Under the pieces are notes generated by a model. It did not search any database. It worked only from the letters and a program-made list of their open reading frames with translations, and had not been told where the DNA came from. DNA of 15,397 nucleotides from a methanogenic archaeon (GTDB lineage: Archaea > Thermoplasmatota > Thermoplasmata > Methanomassiliicoccales > Methanomethylophilaceae): the NCBI GenBank assembly GCA_902787415.1, contig CADAGG010000016.1:1-15397 (forward strand), in the 5' to 3' direction. A program made the position numbers and the translations under genes. Below, piece after piece: positions 13,265 through 15,397 of this stretch; the first letter of the stretch is position 1; each line of letters starts with the position of its first letter.

Positions 13265-13373
13265 GTCGGGGTGGCTCAGCCTGGTAGAGCGTCGGACTCA
13301 TAGGGTTCAGGTTAAAACTGACCTCACCAGGGAAATCCGAAGGCCGAGGGTTCGAACCCCTCTCCCGACACCA
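13265..13373 (+). tRNA. tRNA-Met (CAT), elongator type, with a 32-nt intron at 37/38; CCA encoded
   Basis: Acceptor GTCGGGG (13265-13271) pairs with TCCCGAC (13363-13369), with one G-U pair; the discriminator is A13370 and CCA is at 13371-13373. D stem is GCTC/GAGC; anticodon stem TCGGA (13292-13296) pairs with TCCGA (13336-13340). Anticodon CAT is at 13299-13301. T stem GAGGG/CCCTC encloses TTCGAAC. The intron at 13303-13334 contains a TCAG/CTGA hairpin and ends with an A-rich bulge, fitting a relaxed bulge-helix-bulge site. G1-C72 and the GGACTCATAA context favour elongator Met over initiator Met. The CAT anticodon also leaves tRNA-Ile2 possible, which the overall sequence fits less well. 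Confidence 0.92.
13303..13334 (+). other. tRNA intron (archaeal splicing-endonuclease type)
   Basis: 32 nt inserted after A37. Removing it restores a 7-nt anticodon loop CTCATAA. Three A residues at 13333-13335 span the 3' splice site as the expected bulge, and C32-T33-C34 can pair with GGG at 13330-13332. Confidence 0.8.
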
Positions 13374-13419
13374 TACTTCTTTTAATTCCGTTCATTGCGG
13401 CGTTGGTCACGCGTAATAC

Positions 13420-13427
13420 CTATATCC
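13420..13427 (+). promoter_or_regulatory. Predicted TATA box of the arsA operon
   Basis: CTATATCC lies 23-30 bp before the ATG at 13450. No Shine-Dalgarno is visible, so a leaderless mRNA is likely. A T-rich stretch (13377-13383) just upstream probably ends the tRNA transcript. Confidence 0.5.
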
Positions 13428-13449
13428 CGCGCGTGCGTTTTACTTAATC

Positions 13450-14619
13450 ATGCGGCTGATCATCTACAACGGCAAGGGTGGGGTCGGCAAGACCTCCGTA
13501 TCCGCGGCGACCGCATTGAGATTGGCTAAGAAGGGGCACCGCACCATCATCATGAGCGTGGACACCGCCCACTCCCTCGGCGATTCCCTGGGCGTGGAGC
13601 TCGGTCCCGATATCAGGAACGTGGCCCCCAACCTCGATGCCTTCGAGCTGGACATCATTCACGAGATGAAGACCAAATGGTCCTCCATCAGGGACTACCT
13701 CTCGGCCTTCATGATGTCCCAGGGTATCGACGGCATCTCGGCGGAGGAGATGGCCATCTTCCCCGGCATGGAGATGGTGGCCGCCCTGCTGTACGTTCTG
13801 ACCTTCCGCAACGAGAACACCTACGACGTGGTCGTGATGGATACCGCCCCCACCGGGGAGACCCTGAGGCTGATGAGCTTCCCCGACGTCTCCAACTGGT
13901 ATATGGACAAGGCCTTCTCCATGGTCAACAGGCTGATGGGCATCGCCCGTTTCACCATCGGGAAGGTGGTCGACTTCCCGCTGCCGTCCAAGGAGGTCAT
14001 GCGGGCCCTCGGCGAGCTGAAGGACCAGATGACCGAGGTCAAGTCCATCCTGGAGGACGGGCAGAACACCACCATCCGTCTCGTGCTGAACCCCGAGCGC
14101 ATGGCCATCAACGAGACCCGCCGTTCGTATGCCTACATGTGCCTCTACAACAAGAACGTGGAGTGCCTGGTGATCAACAAGGTGATCCCGGAGGACGCCG
14201 ACGGCGAGTTCATGAAGATCAAGCTCGACGAGCAGAAGGAGTACATGCAGATGATCCACGACTCCTTCGAGCCCCTGAAGATGATGACCGCCCACATGCT
14301 GAGGACGGAGATGAGGGGTATAGAGAAGCTCGAGCAGCTCGCCGACATGATATTCGGCGACTCGGACCCCATCGAGACCTATTCGGGCGAGAGCCCCATG
14401 AAATTCTATTCCGAGACCCCGGAAACAGCCACGCTGAAGATCAAGATGCCCTTCGTGGAGCAGGACCAGATAGATCTGTACAAGGGGCGCGACAACACAA
14501 TCATCCTGCAGATAGGCAGCCAGAGGCGCACGGTATCCCTGCCGATGACCCTGGCCAATGCGGAGCTCCTCGGAGCGGAGTTCGGCGATTCATGCCTGTT
14601 CGTCAGGTTCAAGAGGTGA
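13450..14619 (+). CDS. arsA: ArsA/Get3 family ATPase with C-terminal HSP20-like domain
   Basis: 389 aa. It has a deviant Walker A GKGGVGKT (8-15), Switch I DTAHSLGDSL (37-46), and DTAPTGETLRL (130-140), the ArsA/Get3 signature. The last ~70 residues (about 320-389, ATLKIKMPFVEQDQIDLYKG then LPMTL...FVRFKR) match the alpha-crystallin-like ArsA_HSP20 domain seen in prokaryotic ArsA-like proteins. It is a single-copy ATPase, not a tandem ArsA, and lacks the Get3 zinc CxxC and the arsenite-binding cysteine triad; no arsB or arsR is nearby. Arsenite export is therefore unlikely, and a chaperone or targeting role for hydrophobic clients is more plausible. It is first in an operon: the next gene starts 5 nt after its stop, with an AGGTGAG Shine-Dalgarno overlapping the TGA. 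Confidence 0.92.
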   Translation: MRLIIYNGKGGVGKTSVSAATALRLAKKGHRTIIMSVDTAHSLGDSLGVELGPDIRNVAPNLDAFELDIIHEMKTKWSSIRDYLSAFMMSQGIDGISAEEMAIFPGMEMVAALLYVLTFRNENTYDVVVMDTAPTGETLRLMSFPDVSNWYMDKAFSMVNRLMGIARFTIGKVVDFPLPSKEVMRALGELKDQMTEVKSILEDGQNTTIRLVLNPERMAINETRRSYAYMCLYNKNVECLVINKVIPEDADGEFMKIKLDEQKEYMQMIHDSFEPLKMMTAHMLRTEMRGIEKLEQLADMIFGDSDPIETYSGESPMKFYSETPETATLKIKMPFVEQDQIDLYKGRDNTIILQIGSQRRTVSLPMTLANAELLGAEFGDSCLFVRFKR

Positions 14620-14624
14620 GACCT

Positions 14625-15347
14625 ATGGCCGAAGACAAGAAATTTGACAAAGAGACCCAGAAGTTCTACGACGAGAACAAGGAGATGATCGACAGGATCC
14701 TCTCCCAGAGCAAGGCGGAATCCGAGGATTCCGAGAAGGCGTACCTTGAGGAGATGCTCCGCAGGGCCGCCTTCGAGCGCAGGATGCGCATGGAGTACGA
14801 GGCCGAGAGGGCCAGGCGCAAAGCCTTCGAGGACGCCGATAAGGCGTATTCCGACATCAGGCGCGGCAGGGACCGCACCGAGGAGGCCTATGAGGAGGCC
14901 CGCGACCACTTCCGCGACTATGGACGCGCGCAGGGAGACTACTTCTTCGACCTCCTGTTCGAGGAGGCGGACCGCGCCAGGAGCAACCTGGACCGCGCCC
15001 GCAGGTACGCCCGCGAGCGCTACGACGAGGAGAGGGCCAGCCGCGCCGAGTCCCGCGAGAGGATGAGGCAGAGGTTCAACGAGGAGTTCGACGAGTTCTT
15101 CGGACCCTTCTCCGACACCGGCTTCCAGAAGCACCTGGTTGGAGCGGGACTCGAGATGTGGATGGCGCTGAACGCCCTCATCAGGGCGGGACCCTTCCCC
15201 GACTCCGTCAAGGAGGCGTTCACCGAGGCTGACCGCAACAAGAACGCCGAGTTCTGCGTGAAGAACGACCAGTGCAACAAGAAACCATCCAAGGCCGCGG
15301 ACGAGCCCCAGCCTATCAAGATCACGGCCAAGGGGAAGAAGGAATGA
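14625..15347 (+). CDS. Unknown highly charged coiled-coil protein encoded downstream of arsA
   Basis: 240 aa, family not recognised. Residues 1-150 are almost all Glu/Arg/Asp/Ala/Lys and should form long charged helices or coiled coil. A less charged globular or amphipathic patch, GFQKHLVGAGLEMWMALNAL (166-185) then IRAGPFPDSVKEAF (186-199), follows, and the C-terminus (218-240) is Lys/Pro-rich and flexible. Two cysteines, C211 and C217, are close together. The start ATG at 14625 has AGGTGAGACCT before it, with the arsA stop inside the Shine-Dalgarno; a longer open frame upstream is only an arsA shadow. Translational coupling suggests it works with the ArsA/Get3-like ATPase, for example as an adaptor or co-chaperone, but that is inference. 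Confidence 0.8.
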   Translation: MAEDKKFDKETQKFYDENKEMIDRILSQSKAESEDSEKAYLEEMLRRAAFERRMRMEYEAERARRKAFEDADKAYSDIRRGRDRTEEAYEEARDHFRDYGRAQGDYFFDLLFEEADRARSNLDRARRYARERYDEERASRAESRERMRQRFNEEFDEFFGPFSDTGFQKHLVGAGLEMWMALNALIRAGPFPDSVKEAFTEADRNKNAEFCVKNDQCNKKPSKAADEPQPIKITAKGKKE

Positions 15348-15397
15348 TCACCGACGAGGAGGGTACCGCGGCCGTCAGGGCCGCCCGTGCCGTGACC
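15344..15397 (+). CDS. Start of next operon gene, possibly AMMECR1-like (3' partial)
   Basis: An ATG overlaps the previous stop as ATGA, with an AAGAAGGA Shine-Dalgarno in front. The 18 visible codons read MITDEEGTAAVRAARAVT. The pattern 'TDEEG..AVRAAR' resembles the beginning of AMMECR1-domain proteins, but 18 residues cannot prove it. Confidence 0.45.
   Translation, partial: MITDEEGTAAVRAARAVT

Noticed and set aside
13265..13373. Initiator tRNA-Met
   Set aside because: Initiators in archaea typically start with A1 paired to U72 and have three G-C pairs above the anticodon loop. This gene has G1-C72 and a TCGGA/TCCGA stem.
13450..14619. Arsenite efflux pump ATPase
   Set aside because: There is no tandem ATPase repeat, no arsenite-binding cysteine triad, and no arsB, arsR or arsD nearby. 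An HSP20-like tail points to the Get3-like chaperone branch.
1..15397. CRISPR array, insertion sequence, prophage or integrase
   Set aside because: I found no regularly spaced repeats, no transposase or integrase motifs, and no target-site duplications. Coding density and composition are uniform apart from the AT-rich gap 12233-12484.

Overview
The window is GC-rich archaeal DNA, best read as a methanogen of the Methanomassiliicoccales (Thermoplasmatota). The evidence is a cytosolic heterodisulfide reductase pair (hdrC-hdrB), an archaeal/eukaryal-type ribosomal protein (S3Ae), an elongator-type tRNA-Met(CAT) with an intron at 37/38, a pyruvoyl-dependent arginine decarboxylase, a PAC2 protein, and TATA-box promoters. 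None of the 16 genes whose end is visible stops at TAG (15 TGA, 1 TAA). That fits, but does not prove, a lineage that reads TAG as pyrrolysine. The order-level placement is inference.

Layout from left to right. A 5'-truncated GlcD-type FAD oxidoreductase (+) ends at a strong hairpin/T-run terminator and faces an M50 site-2 protease (-). A bidirectional AT-rich promoter separates the protease from a large multidomain PP-loop protein (+) with zinc ribbon, PUA, PAPS/APS-reductase-like core, 2x[4Fe-4S] and an RG-rich tail. An unknown 7-TM protein (+) follows and meets, stop codon to stop codon, a three-gene operon on the minus strand: PAC2 protein, pyruvoyl arginine decarboxylase, zinc-ribbon protein. 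An M16 metallopeptidase (+) is divergent from that operon and overlaps the 3' end of a hydrogenase-maturation-type protease (-).

The centre of interest is 8515-9528. A ModE/LysR-type regulator (+) sits between the maturation protease (-) and the hdrC-hdrB operon (+). A 19-bp dyad element occurs once in front of the regulator and once in front of hdrC with 17/19 identity. This looks like a dedicated regulator/operator circuit for the heterodisulfide reductase genes, possibly also covering the divergent maturation protease gene.

To the right, hdrB and an 11-repeat Sel1 protein (-) converge on a bidirectional hairpin terminator. An AT-rich 252-bp region leads to rps3ae (+), whose frame is broken at about 12815-12818 where roughly a dozen residues appear to be missing. 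Next come a tetraloop terminator, the intron-containing tRNA, and an operon of an ArsA/Get3 ATPase with C-terminal HSP20-like domain, an unrecognised charged coiled-coil protein, and the first 18 codons of a gene that may be AMMECR1-like.

Gene expression follows a simple rule. Most first genes have a TATA-like box about 25-35 bp before the ATG, implying leaderless or nearly leaderless mRNA; hdrC and rps3ae also have Shine-Dalgarno sites. Downstream operon genes start a few bases after a Shine-Dalgarno sequence in which the upstream TGA stop is usually embedded.
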